The notes: generated by a model from the sequence alone, not told the origin. 48,989 bases of DNA from CAYQTE01 sp964420285 (GCA_964420285.1 CAYQTE010000035.1:1-48989), one strand, 5' to 3'; positions 35,997-45,199 are shown, counted from the first letter of the stretch. Numbers and translations are program-made.

Positions 35997-36504
35997 GACA
36001 GACTCCTTTTCCAACAGACTTCCACGTCCGGGAGGCCACACGTTGCAACAGTTGCTCAGCTCGCAACCTCCCGGCTCGCTGACCCGCAAAAGTCGTGCCC
36101 CGGTCCAGGTCGTTGGTGCTGAACGGCCTTCCCGACGCGCGAACACCACATATTCCTCCCGGTCGCCAAAGTGCGACGCCGTCGCTCGACGGCTGGCACG
36201 GAAGCCCTGTCGGACTTTGTCCGGCCAATTGCGACAATCCGTCGCAATGTCGGCCCATCCGCTCGAGCGATACGCAAATGACTCATTCTGATGTCGTTAA
36301 TGAGTGAGCGCGTCTTAACCACGGGACGCCACGTAGCATCAGCGCCGACTTGTGGCGGACACAAATCTCCAATATCGGGGCTACCCTCATGGGGCATCCG
36401 CAAAAGCATTATGGTGAGTCGCGGGCACGACCCGATGTTATATGGCGTTGCATTCTGTCAGCATCATGGATCGCATAAGTGGCTTCCGAGTTAGGAGTGC
36501 AGAA
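35997..36504. other. Intergenic region, 508 bp
   Basis: This is the upstream region of both the minus-strand secreted protein gene and the plus-strand 40-residue peptide gene, so promoters should lie here. I see no gene with a ribosome-binding site, no long inverted repeat and no RNA-like structure. Confidence 0.4.
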
Positions 36505-36627
36505 ATGATCCTGCAACATATATTGGCCCCTGCGGCGATCGGATATTCGCTCATATACCTCCTTTTCGGAGGCGGTTTCGTCGGAGCTGTGGTGATATTC
36601 ATCGTTGCCAAGATGCTCGGCAAGTGA
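36505..36627 (+). CDS. 40-residue membrane peptide
   Basis: ATG 36505 is preceded by TAGGAG and starts a 40-residue peptide with two short hydrophobic stretches (ILAPAAIGYSLIYLLFG and FVGAVVIFIVAKML) ending in GK. The AIGYSLIYLLFGGGF core resembles small membrane proteins that I have seen annotated only as hypothetical. It precedes the AI-2E transporter gene by 60 bases on the same strand, so it may be co-transcribed. It joins DUF3309 and DUF3185 as the third very small membrane protein in this island. Confidence 0.6.
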   Translation: MILQHILAPAAIGYSLIYLLFGGGFVGAVVIFIVAKMLGK

Positions 36628-36687
36628 ACCCACTGAGGCGGCCGCGTTCGCGTAAGAGCTGAATATGCTATAGCGTGGGGACATAAG

Positions 36688-38568
36688 ATGGCGCGCACCA
36701 CCAACACTGTAAGCGGTTCAGCGAAAGACTTCCTGGCGACGTTGGTGCTGGTTGTGGCGATATTGTATTTTGCCCGCGACATCCTCATTCCAATATGCGT
36801 CGCAATACTGTTGGCATTTCTGCTGACGCCAGCGGTCGCTTGGCTGGAGCGGCGGCACGTCGGACGATTCGTTTCGATTGCACTGGTCATGGTGCTCTTA
36901 TTGTCCGCGATCGGCACGGTCGGATGGGCCGTCGAGCGCCAGATGGCGGATGTTGTGGCGCAGTTACCCAATTACCAGGACAACATACAACGCAAGATAC
37001 GTCGCATTCGAGGCGCATACGAATCCCGTGTCACGAATGCGGCAAAAGAGGTCGAGGTGACGTTGAACGGCGCCGCCAGCACGAATCCCGCGTCGCAACA
37101 CTCGACGGTCGCCGCGAGTTCCGAAGCCGGCGCGACCACGACGCAGGCGCAGGCCGCGGGGAGCCCTACTGTCCAAAACGGTGCGGCCGGCCAGCAGAAT
37201 GGCGAGACTTGGTCCCTGTCCAGGATCATCGGCCAATATAGCGGCCTGGTGCTGAACCCGTTGGCGACATTGGGTTTGATTCTGGTGCTCGCGGTATTCA
37301 TTCTCGCCAATCGAAAGGATTTGCGGGACCGGATCCTCCGCTTGGTGGGCGATGCCCGACTCCATATTACAACGCAGGCCCTTGATGACGCGGCGCTGAG
37401 AATCACGCACTACTTGATGATGCAGTCGGCCATCAACACGGTCTACGGGATTAGCGTGGGTTTGGGCCTTTGGATTATCGGGATTCTGTCGCCGGAGCGA
37501 AGATATCCCGATGTTCTGCTTTGGGGGCTGCTTGCAGCATTATCGCGTTTCCTGCCCTATTTGGGGCCGTGGATCGGAGCTGCCTTGCCGCTGGTGTTGT
37601 CGCTGGTACTGTTCAATGGCGCGGGAGCGTTTGTGGCCACACTCGGCTTGTATGCGGCCTTGGAGGTGATGACCGCGAATACGCTCGAACCCTGGCTGGA
37701 CGCCGCCAGCACCGGAATCTCGGCCATCGCTGTGCTGGGATCGGCCGCGTTTTGGACCTGGTTGTGGGGTCCCATCGGGCTGCTGCTTTCCACGCCAATG
37801 ACGGTTTGCCTGGTTGCTCTGGGCAAGTACGTGCCAGGATTTAATTTCCTGGCGGTCTTGCTGGGCGATGAGCAGACGCTGGAGCCATATATTCGGATAT
37901 ACCAGCGGCTCTTGTCGTTTGATCAGGCAGAGGCGAGCGAACTGCTTCACCAATACGGACGGGCGCAGGGATTGGAACACGTCTACGATGGCGTCATGAT
38001 TCCCGCACTGGCTCTGGCGGAAGCAGACCGGCGGGCCCGGACCGTTGACGCCGATCGCGAACTCTTCGTGCGCCAGGCGATGCGCGATCTCGTCGAACGG
38101 CTAAGCAGCGACGAAACGCAGCGGAACGGGCCGGCGCCGGTCGCACCAGACGCCGGCGTTGCCGTGCTTTGCCTTCCCGCTCATGGCGAGGCCGACGAGA
38201 TTGTCGGCTTGATGTTGGCACGGCTCCTCGATCGCAAGGGACGCCGCGCGATCGTCGCGTCGCACGCCTCGTTGGCTGGCGAAATGGTCCAGCTTATCGG
38301 ATCGCAGCCGGCCGCGGTCGTCTGCATCTCGGCACTCCCACCGGCCGCGACTTCACACGCGCTCCATCTCCACAAACGTTTGGCGGCGAAGTTCCCAGGG
38401 CTACCCACGGTGGTTGGATTGTGGAGGGGCGCATCGACCACAAGACCGTTGAGAGCCGGTGCGTCCTTCAACGAGCGGGCGCGCTTTGCAACGGATTTGA
38501 ATGAGGCGGTCGTGGAGCTCACCGAAATGTGCGAATCTCTCCTGCTTCATCAGGCACAGCGAGCGTGA
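36688..38568 (+). CDS. AI-2E/PerM family transporter with extra C-terminal domain
   Basis: This 626-residue protein's first 400 residues carry the AI-2E (PerM/YdiK) family pattern of about eight membrane helices, with two N-terminal helices, a soluble insertion (about 90-185, rich in Ala, Thr and Gln) and the conserved core RFLPYLGPWIGAALP. The C-terminal 220 residues are soluble: a helical part (about 405-475), then an alpha/beta domain (about 485-620) with strands AVLCLPAHGEADEIVGLML, RRAIVAS and AAVVCISALP, resembling a B12-binding-like or Rossmann-type fold. The family exports diverse small molecules or ions; the substrate here is unknown. ATG 36688 fits the family N-terminus. Confidence 0.88.
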   Translation: MARTTNTVSGSAKDFLATLVLVVAILYFARDILIPICVAILLAFLLTPAVAWLERRHVGRFVSIALVMVLLLSAIGTVGWAVERQMADVVAQLPNYQDNIQRKIRRIRGAYESRVTNAAKEVEVTLNGAASTNPASQHSTVAASSEAGATTTQAQAAGSPTVQNGAAGQQNGETWSLSRIIGQYSGLVLNPLATLGLILVLAVFILANRKDLRDRILRLVGDARLHITTQALDDAALRITHYLMMQSAINTVYGISVGLGLWIIGILSPERRYPDVLLWGLLAALSRFLPYLGPWIGAALPLVLSLVLFNGAGAFVATLGLYAALEVMTANTLEPWLDAASTGISAIAVLGSAAFWTWLWGPIGLLLSTPMTVCLVALGKYVPGFNFLAVLLGDEQTLEPYIRIYQRLLSFDQAEASELLHQYGRAQGLEHVYDGVMIPALALAEADRRARTVDADRELFVRQAMRDLVERLSSDETQRNGPAPVAPDAGVAVLCLPAHGEADEIVGLMLARLLDRKGRRAIVASHASLAGEMVQLIGSQPAAVVCISALPPAATSHALHLHKRLAAKFPGLPTVVGLWRGASTTRPLRAGASFNERARFATDLNEAVVELTEMCESLLLHQAQRA

Positions 38569-38685
38569 GGCCATTTGTTTTGCATCATTTCATAGACAGT
38601 CCGCGAAACGAACATGATGCGCGCCGTTGGAATGATCGCGCTGAATCGACGATGAGCGATGGCCTCACCCGGTCATCTCCGCGGC

Positions 38686-39030
38686 ATGACAACAACTCGA
38701 CACGAGCTCACGGATGAGCAATGGGTGTTGGTCGAACCCTTTTTGCCGCTCAGCACAGCCCGAACGGGACGCCCGCCCAGCGATCGGCGAACAGGACATC
38801 GAGCCGGTGATTCCGCACAAGCAGAACGAATGGGCCCGGCACGACCCGACCACATGGTTTGACAGGTGGGCTTACCGGGGCCGCTGTGTGGCCGAACAAT
38901 GCGTCGGCTGGCTCAAGGAGTTCCGCCGCATCGGAACGCGATTTGAAAAACCGGCCGTCCACTTTCATGGTATGCTTCAATTGGCCATGATCCGCAGATA
39001 TCTCAAACTACTGTTTTCAGACAGTGCCTG
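38686..39030 (+). pseudogene. IS5-type transposase, internally deleted
   Basis: Two pieces of one transposase are fused out of frame. From ATG 38686 the frame reads HELTDEQWVLVEPFLPLS...TGRPPSDRR, the typical N-terminus of IS5-group transposases. About 100 bases later, in another frame, comes VIPHKQNEW...FDRWAYRGRCVAEQCVGWLKEFRRIGTRF, the typical C-terminus with the YRxRxxVE motif. The middle, with the first two DDE acids, is gone. It is a dead insertion-sequence remnant. I could not find paired terminal inverted repeats by eye. It sits between the transporter gene and the hydrophilic small protein gene. Confidence 0.8.
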
Positions 39031-39291
39031 GTGCGATCTCCCCATCGCGCCAGTGCGCAAAATGATTTTCGCTCATTGTCGTCGTTTTGTCGCCACGTCG
39101 GGTCACCCTTGCGACAGGATGGCGGTGTGGACCGGGCCACCAATGTGTGCGGTTTCCAGTAAGCGGTATTTCGTGACTGTGGTACGACGATTGCAATGCC
39201 CCCGATAGTGCCCGTGCCGCGATCACAACCGGACGTTTCGGGTGTTCCGAACAGGATGTGCCGCGCCGGGGTACATGTTAGGAGCTTCGTC

Positions 39292-39480
39292 ATGTCAATG
39301 GAGAAGACCGAACAGCCCAAGAGCGGTCAGCAAGGCCATGGCGGCCAGGGGCCCTCGAAGCAGCACAATCAGTCCCATTCTGAATCGAGCCAGGCCGGAA
39401 GCGAGCGGCGCGACCAGGATGATCGCGACCGGGGCGAGCCAAAGCGCGGCAAGGATGATCCAAGCCGCAAGAATCAATGA
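39292..39480 (+). CDS. Small hydrophilic low-complexity protein
   Basis: This 62-residue protein starts at ATG 39292 with AGGAG upstream. It is almost entirely polar and charged (KTEQPKSGQQGHGGQGPSKQ...ERRDQDDRDRGEPKRGKDD), with no hydrophobic core, and would be intrinsically disordered. Such peptides resemble hydrophilin or desiccation-type stress proteins, but no family is recognised. On the opposite strand an open frame overlaps it, but that one lacks a start in this region. The good ribosome-binding site is the main support. Confidence 0.5.
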   Translation: MSMEKTEQPKSGQQGHGGQGPSKQHNQSHSESSQAGSERRDQDDRDRGEPKRGKDDPSRKNQ

Positions 39481-39540
39481 TTCGCGCGGCCAAGGCTGCT
39501 CCGGAGATCGAGGTAGCACTCCGGAGCAGCTTCTGCAGGG

Positions 39541-39618
39541 TGATGTCGGGTTCCCGTCGATCTGGACATACCACAGACCACGGGCCGAACGAAAAAACGG
39601 TTTGGGATACTGTGCCAT
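39541..39618 (-). pseudogene. 5' remnant of a planctomycete-type tyrosine recombinase
   Basis: ATG 39618 follows GAGG at good spacing and reads MAQYPKPFFRSARGLWYVQI, then DGN. This matches the N-terminus of planctomycete site-specific recombinases (KPWFRxSRxxWYVxIDGK). The similarity stops after about 26 residues; the frame continues with unrelated sequence to 39295. The gene is cut just after its start. It begins 162 bases from the 3' end of tRNA-Arg on the same strand, the usual place of an integrase in a tRNA-targeting element. Confidence 0.6.
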
Positions 39619-39705
39619 TGAAGAAACCTCCAGGGTACTTCTGCAAGCCCAAGAGGTTTGCCAAGGCCTCGTCGGTGACAGCCGGCGGGGCTCTTTTTCT
39701 TCAAC

Positions 39706-39730
39706 TTCTCTGACACAATTCTCTGACACA
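39706..39730. repeat. Tandem 12-bp direct repeat
   Basis: TTCTCTGACACA occurs at 39706-39717 and 39719-39730, one base apart, between the recombinase remnant and tRNA-Arg. It could be a recombinase arm site or chance. Confidence 0.5.
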
Positions 39731-39779
39731 GGCCTTATACATCAACGTGCATTTGACGTAAAGCCTTGTCGTTCCTGAA

Positions 39780-39853
39780 TGTCCCCGGTGGGAGTCGGAC
39801 CCACAACCTTCGGCTCCGGAGGCCGACGCTCTATCCAATTGAGCTACGGGAAC
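39780..39853 (-). tRNA. tRNA-Arg (CCG)
   Basis: The minus strand gives acceptor stem GTTCCCG/CGGGGAC, D-arm AGCTCAATTGGATAGAGC, anticodon loop CTCCGGA (anticodon CCG), T-arm GTGGGTCCGACTCCCAC and discriminator A at 39780. CCA is not encoded. Confidence 0.95.
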
Positions 39854-39945
39854 CTGCTTTCAAGAGAATATCGAGCGTGGCAGGTCCGATCAAGCCGGGG
39901 CTGCGGCCGGGCTTGGCGATTCGGGCGAGATCGACTCTGAACATA

Positions 39946-42612
39946 TTACTTGGACGCCGGCTTGAGCGTTTGGGGCATTTCCAGCATCAGGCCGTCCTTG
40001 ATCGCCACCGGCCTGGAGTCGATGGTGATGGTTCCCGATTGCAGGCCGGGGCGCGTGGCGGTGACGGTGATCGGCCCGGGTGTCAACGTCGAGCGGATGG
40101 CAACGCGGTTGATGCCGCAATCGGTGTCGAGATAGAGGTTGTTGGTGGTGTTGAGCTTGGCGGCATTGAAGCCGCCGCGCCAGATGGCCGGTCCGGTGAC
40201 GGCGAAATCAACCCTCGCCTCGTCGGTGGGGCAACGGTTGCCCTGGGCGTCGACGACTTCGAAGTCGATCAGGGCCACGTCGCTGCCGTCGGCCCGCAAT
40301 CCGTCGGGGCCGGTGTGCTGCGTCAGCTTGATCGCCGCGGGCGCGCCGGCGGTCTGGATTTCCTCCTGGGCGACGATCTTGCCGGCCTTGGTGGCGACGG
40401 CCTTGAGCGTGCCGGGGGCGAAAACGACATCGGGGAAGGCGTAAACGCAGCCGGTGTCAATCCCTGAATTCAACTCGTCGGAGCCCATGGTTCTGATGCC
40501 GGTCGGATCAACGAACTTGTAAAGCTTGTTCTGCGTGCCGATGGATTTCCCGTTGAGGAACAACTCAACCTGGTCGCACTGGCTGGCCGCGACATACACG
40601 GCCTTCTTTGTGCCGGCGGGATAGGTCCAATGCCCGATGATGTGAATGTCGGGCTTCTCGTTTTGCATCACGCGCGACACGTAGAAGATCGACTTGGGCA
40701 AACGCACGCCGTCCACTTTGCCGCTGACGCGCAGGACATAGCTGCCCTGCTGTCGGCCGTCGGCGTCGGAATCCGTCCAGTAGATGGACGCATAGCCGGA
40801 CCATTTGGAATGAGCTGGATCGGTATTGTCGATGCGGTTGCGCAGATAGCTGGCATAGCGTGTTGCGCCGGCGAGGCTGAACGTCTCGGAGTTCCAGTGA
40901 TAAGTATCCAGCGGACGCCCGCCCAGCGAGCCGCTCTTGGGTTTGAACCCAAAGTGCGGCGGCGAGAAATCATCCCAGACATCGCGTCCGGCTTCGTCGC
41001 GGAAGTCCTCGGTTTCGATCAGCGGCGCCTTGTCGCGGCGAGCGATGCTGTAACCACGGAAGATATCATCACCCTTGACAAGGTCGGTCTCCGCAGCCTG
41101 GCCGATCATGACGCCGTAATACTCGCACACCGGCGTGAGTGCCTTGTTGCCAGCGACATCATCATTGTCCCGCGTGCCCATGACCCGGCCGCCGTGGGGA
41201 TCCAGCTTCTTGCGCAGATTCACCATCTGCACCATCTGGTCCGCCGTGACGATGGTATTGCCCGCTTCCCAGAAGAAAATGCTGGGGCTGTTGCGGTAGA
41301 AAATCATGGAGTCGCGCATGACCTCGACGCGCTGGTCCCACTGCCGGCCGGTGACCTCGCGTTCCTTGTCGCCCGCCGGGCAGACCTGCACGATGCCAAG
41401 CCTGTCGCAGGCATCGGAATCGGCCCGCTGCGGCGAGACGTGCATCCAGCGCACATAATTCCCGTTGCTCTCGCGCAGCAGCGACAGAGTGAAGTCGTGC
41501 ATCCAGTCGGGATACGCCCCGCCCAGGCCGGGCCAGTCATTGGCGGATCGCTGCGAGTAGCCGGTGAGCCAGACAAACCGGCCGTTGAGCCACACGCCGC
41601 CCGTGCCGACGCCGCCCTTGAATTCGGTCTGGCGAAATCCGGTCTGCGTCTGGCAGACATCCACCACCTTATTATTGACGGTGAGGATCGAATAGACTTT
41701 GTACAAATAGGGATCGTTCACATCCCAGAAGCGCGCTCCCGCCAGCGTGCCGGTGGCCGTGAAAACTTCCGACTGCCCGGACACCAGGTCGGACGTATTG
41801 CCGTCGAGCTTCGCCCGCACGATGCCGTCGGCATCCACCACGACGGCCGAAAGCGTGATCGAGGCGTAGCTGTCGGTTTCGTTAAGAACCTCGGCCTCGA
41901 CGTTGATGTCCGCGGTCTTCTTCGCCAGGTCGATGGCATCGGGATACACATAAATTCCGGTGGTCTGCAGATTCTCAAAAAGCGGCAGGGTCTGGTAAAT
42001 CTTGCCCGCCACGATCAGCTTGGCATCGCGGTTGAGGCCGCCGAAATTCGGATTGAAATCCTTGGCGTTCCACAGGAACGGCGTGTTGCTGGACTCTTCC
42101 CTGTAGCCCGGGCTGTTGTCCACCTTGACCGCCAGCAGATTGTCCTGCCCGCCGAACTTGACGGACTTGGTGATGTCGAGCCCGACCGCCGTCACGCCGT
42201 TTTCGTATTTGCCGATGGCCTGGCCATTGAGAAAGAAATGCCCGGCCTGGCGCATGCCGTCGAATTCGAGGAAGATCTTGCAGCCGTCGGCGTCGGCGGG
42301 CAGCTTGAAGTGCTTGCGATACCAGCCGATGCCCATCTTTTCGGTCGTATCGCCGCTGCCGTGGTTGATATACGCGCGATAACTGTCGGTGTCGTTCCAG
42401 GTGTGTGGAAGACTGATGGCCGTCCACTTTGAATCGTCGAACGCCACCTGACTGGCGGCGGCCGTATCGCCAAACGCGAATTTCCAGTCGGGATTGAAGT
42501 TGTAGCTCGCGCGCGGCGAAGCCGGCACGGAATACTTCTCCTGCCCCAGGGCCGGAACCGCCGCCACCAAGATCCACAACGCCAATGCCGAGAAAGCCGT
42601 TGAACGGGTCAT
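39946..42612 (-). CDS. Secreted glycoside hydrolase family 2 protein (paralogue A)
   Basis: This 888-residue protein has a signal peptide (1-23, cleaved after ALG), a GH2 sugar-binding jelly roll (about 30-220, LPHTWND and GIGWYRKHF), a GH2 immunoglobulin domain, a TIM barrel (about 340-640), then DUF4982-type and GH2 C5-type beta domains (to about 870). It resembles beta-galactosidases of the DUF4982 branch, acting on polysaccharide outside the cytoplasm. At the usual acid/base position (GNE motif) it reads WEAGNT, so the canonical Glu is absent. ATG 42612 follows GGAGGAAAT. It is 73 bases downstream of its paralogue and probably in one operon. Confidence 0.87.
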   Translation of the reverse strand: MTRSTAFSALALWILVAAVPALGQEKYSVPASPRASYNFNPDWKFAFGDTAAASQVAFDDSKWTAISLPHTWNDTDSYRAYINHGSGDTTEKMGIGWYRKHFKLPADADGCKIFLEFDGMRQAGHFFLNGQAIGKYENGVTAVGLDITKSVKFGGQDNLLAVKVDNSPGYREESSNTPFLWNAKDFNPNFGGLNRDAKLIVAGKIYQTLPLFENLQTTGIYVYPDAIDLAKKTADINVEAEVLNETDSYASITLSAVVVDADGIVRAKLDGNTSDLVSGQSEVFTATGTLAGARFWDVNDPYLYKVYSILTVNNKVVDVCQTQTGFRQTEFKGGVGTGGVWLNGRFVWLTGYSQRSANDWPGLGGAYPDWMHDFTLSLLRESNGNYVRWMHVSPQRADSDACDRLGIVQVCPAGDKEREVTGRQWDQRVEVMRDSMIFYRNSPSIFFWEAGNTIVTADQMVQMVNLRKKLDPHGGRVMGTRDNDDVAGNKALTPVCEYYGVMIGQAAETDLVKGDDIFRGYSIARRDKAPLIETEDFRDEAGRDVWDDFSPPHFGFKPKSGSLGGRPLDTYHWNSETFSLAGATRYASYLRNRIDNTDPAHSKWSGYASIYWTDSDADGRQQGSYVLRVSGKVDGVRLPKSIFYVSRVMQNEKPDIHIIGHWTYPAGTKKAVYVAASQCDQVELFLNGKSIGTQNKLYKFVDPTGIRTMGSDELNSGIDTGCVYAFPDVVFAPGTLKAVATKAGKIVAQEEIQTAGAPAAIKLTQHTGPDGLRADGSDVALIDFEVVDAQGNRCPTDEARVDFAVTGPAIWRGGFNAAKLNTTNNLYLDTDCGINRVAIRSTLTPGPITVTATRPGLQSGTITIDSRPVAIKDGLMLEMPQTLKPASK

Positions 42613-42685
42613 CTTATTTCCTCCAAAGCGGGATGCCGCACGACATTCCGCGGAAACCGCCGCGACGATCTATGTACTCAACATA

Positions 42686-45199
42686 TTACTTTAGCGTCGG
42701 CGGCATCCAAGTCGCCAGGCCGTTCTCGATCACCACCGGCTTGGAGTCAAGCGTGAGCGTCCCCGATTGCAGGCCGGCGCGCGTGGCCGTCACGGTGATC
42801 GCACCCGGCGTCAGTGTCGAGCGGATGGCGACGCGGTTGATGCCGCACTCGGTGTCGAGATAGAGATTGTTGGTGGTATTGAGCTTGTCGCTGCAGAATC
42901 CGCCGCGCCAGATCACCGGGCCGGTCACGGCAAAATCCACGCGCGCCTCGTCGGTCGGGCAGCGATTGCCATCGGCATCCACCACCTCAAAATCGATCAA
43001 GGCCACATCCGCGCCGTCGGCCTGCAGGCCTTGCGGGCCGGTGTGCAGCGTCAGTTTGATGCTCTTGGCGGCGCCGGCCGTCTTGAGTTCCTCCTGCGCC
43101 ACGACCTGGCCACCCTTGGAAGCGACGGCCTTGAGCGTGCCGGCCGCGAACGTGACCGCCGGGAACGAGTAAATAAAACCAGATTGCGCGGCTTTACTGA
43201 CGCCCAGCGATTTGCCATTGAGAGACAATTCGACCGAATCGCAGAAGCTGGCGATCACGTACACGGTCTTGGTCGTGCCGGCCGGGTAGGTCCAGTGGCC
43301 GATGATGTGGATATCCGGCGTTGAGCTCTGCATCACGCGCGAGGCATAGAAAATCTCCTTGGGCAGCCGCACGCCGTCCACCTTGCCGCTGACGCGCAAG
43401 ACCTCGCTGCTCTGCTGCCGGCCGTCGGCGTCGGAATCGGACCAGTAAATCGACGCGTAAGCGGAATACATGGCACTGGCGGGATTGGGATTGTCGATGC
43501 GGTGGGTGAGGAAATCGCCGTAATAGCGCTTGACGGCGGCCAGAGCGAAGGTCTCCGAATTCCAGTTGTAACTGTCGTTGGGACCTCGCTTGAAACCAAA
43601 ATGCGGCGGGGAAAAGTCGTCCCAAATGCCGCGCGGGCCTTCATCGCGGAAATCTTCCGTCTCGATCAGCGGCGCGTGGTCACGGGCGGTGTTGGGCCGG
43701 CCGAGCATGGTGCCGATATACTCCGCCGCCGTCACCGCCTCGGCCTGCGTGATCGATCGGCAACCCATCGCCCGCCCGCCGCTCGGATCCCACTGCTTGC
43801 GAATGCCCACCATCTGCTGCATCTGCGGCCCGGTGACGACCGAGTTCCCCGCCTCCCAGAAGAGCACGCTCGGATGGTTGCGGAAATAAATGATCGAGTC
43901 GCGCATCACCTCGCAACGCTGATCCCACTGGCGATCGAACACATCGTGTTCGCCATCGCCGGCCGGGGAGTTGATGGCAATGCCGTATTTATCGCAGCTT
44001 GTCACGTCCACGCGCTGCGGCGAGATGTGCATCCAGCGGACGTAATTGCCATTGCTCTGGCGGAGCAGTGCGGCGTTGAAATCGTGCATCCAATCCGGAT
44101 ACGCCTGGCCCAGCCCCGGCCAGTCGTCGACCGAACGCTGCGAGTATCCGGTCAGCCACACGAAATGGTCGTTCAGCCACACCCCGCCGGTGGTCGCGCC
44201 GCCCTTGTATTCGGCCTTGCGGAAGCCGGTGTGAATCTTGCACACATCCGCCACCTGCCCGTTGACCGACAGGATCGAATACACATCGTAAAGATAAGGA
44301 TCGGCCACATCCCAGAACCGCGCCCCGGCCAGCGGGCCGGTGGCCTTGATCGTCGCGGTTTCGCCAGCGGCGATATTCTGAGCGGCGCCAGCGAATTGGG
44401 CACGTACGACGCCGTCGCCGTCGACGACGGCCGCCGAAAGCGTTGCGGCCGCGGCGCCGGGCGTCTCGTTGCGAACCTGCGACTCAATGTTCACGCTCAC
44501 CGTCTTGTTCTTGATGTCATAGCTTGTTCCATAGACATACACGCCGCTCGTCTGCAGATTCTCATACAGCGGCAGTGTCTGATACACCTTGCCCGTGACA
44601 TGCAGCCAGACATCGCGGTTGAGCCCGCCGAAATTCGGGTTGCTGTTGCTGAACTTCCATTCGAAGGGCATGCCGCTGGATTCCTCCTTGTATTCGATGG
44701 TGTTGTCCACCTTCACCGCCAGCACGTTGTCCTGACCGCCGAAGTTCACCAACGCCGTCAGGTCCAGCCCGCAGGCGGTCACGCCGTTCTCATATTTCCC
44801 GGCCGGCTTCCCGTTCAGGAAGAAATGCGCCGCCTGTTTCAGCCCTTCAAATTCGAGGAAAACCTTCTGCCCCTCGGCCCCGGCCGGCAGTTTGAAATGC
44901 TTGCGATACCAGCCGATGCCCTGATAATACGTCTGGTCGCCGCCGCCGTGGCTGATGAGGGCGCGATAGGTATCCACATCGTTCCAGGTGTGCGGCAGGC
45001 TGACATTCGTCCACGCCGAGTCATCGAACGCGGGGTTGGCCGCCTCCGGAACATCCTTGCGGACGAATTTCCACCCCGGATTGAAGTTATACATGGCCCG
45101 CGTCGAAGCCGGCGGAGAATACTTCTCCTGCCCCAGCACCGGGACCGCCATCGCCAACATCGCCAAAACTACAGCCGAAAAAGCCATTGACCGGGCCAT
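42686..45199 (-). CDS. Secreted glycoside hydrolase family 2 protein (paralogue B)
   Basis: This 837-residue protein has a signal peptide (MARSMAFSAVVLAMLAMAVPVLG) and the same domain order as the next gene: GH2 jelly roll, immunoglobulin-like domain, TIM barrel, DUF4982-type and C5-type domains. The two proteins align along their full length with long identical stretches (SQRS.DWPGLG.AYPDWMHDF, YWSDSDADGRQQ), so this is a tandem duplication. The barrel acid/base site reads WEAGNS instead of GNE. PLIETEDFRDE is conserved in both and may hold the nucleophile Glu. ATG 45199 follows GGAGGAAAA; the frame upstream to 45322 lacks a signal peptide. The substrate is unknown; no transporter or regulator of a sugar locus is adjacent. 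Confidence 0.87.
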   Translation of the reverse strand: MARSMAFSAVVLAMLAMAVPVLGQEKYSPPASTRAMYNFNPGWKFVRKDVPEAANPAFDDSAWTNVSLPHTWNDVDTYRALISHGGGDQTYYQGIGWYRKHFKLPAGAEGQKVFLEFEGLKQAAHFFLNGKPAGKYENGVTACGLDLTALVNFGGQDNVLAVKVDNTIEYKEESSGMPFEWKFSNSNPNFGGLNRDVWLHVTGKVYQTLPLYENLQTSGVYVYGTSYDIKNKTVSVNIESQVRNETPGAAAATLSAAVVDGDGVVRAQFAGAAQNIAAGETATIKATGPLAGARFWDVADPYLYDVYSILSVNGQVADVCKIHTGFRKAEYKGGATTGGVWLNDHFVWLTGYSQRSVDDWPGLGQAYPDWMHDFNAALLRQSNGNYVRWMHISPQRVDVTSCDKYGIAINSPAGDGEHDVFDRQWDQRCEVMRDSIIYFRNHPSVLFWEAGNSVVTGPQMQQMVGIRKQWDPSGGRAMGCRSITQAEAVTAAEYIGTMLGRPNTARDHAPLIETEDFRDEGPRGIWDDFSPPHFGFKRGPNDSYNWNSETFALAAVKRYYGDFLTHRIDNPNPASAMYSAYASIYWSDSDADGRQQSSEVLRVSGKVDGVRLPKEIFYASRVMQSSTPDIHIIGHWTYPAGTTKTVYVIASFCDSVELSLNGKSLGVSKAAQSGFIYSFPAVTFAAGTLKAVASKGGQVVAQEELKTAGAAKSIKLTLHTGPQGLQADGADVALIDFEVVDADGNRCPTDEARVDFAVTGPVIWRGGFCSDKLNTTNNLYLDTECGINRVAIRSTLTPGAITVTATRAGLQSGTLTLDSKPVVIENGLATWMPPTLK

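Noticed and set aside
36150..36494. Short open frames in the gap before the 40-residue peptide
   Set aside because: They have no ribosome-binding sites and no recognisable sequence.
39780..39800. Duplicate of the tRNA-Arg 3' end as an attachment site
   Set aside because: I looked for a second copy of the T-arm sequence in the window and found none, so no att pair can be claimed.
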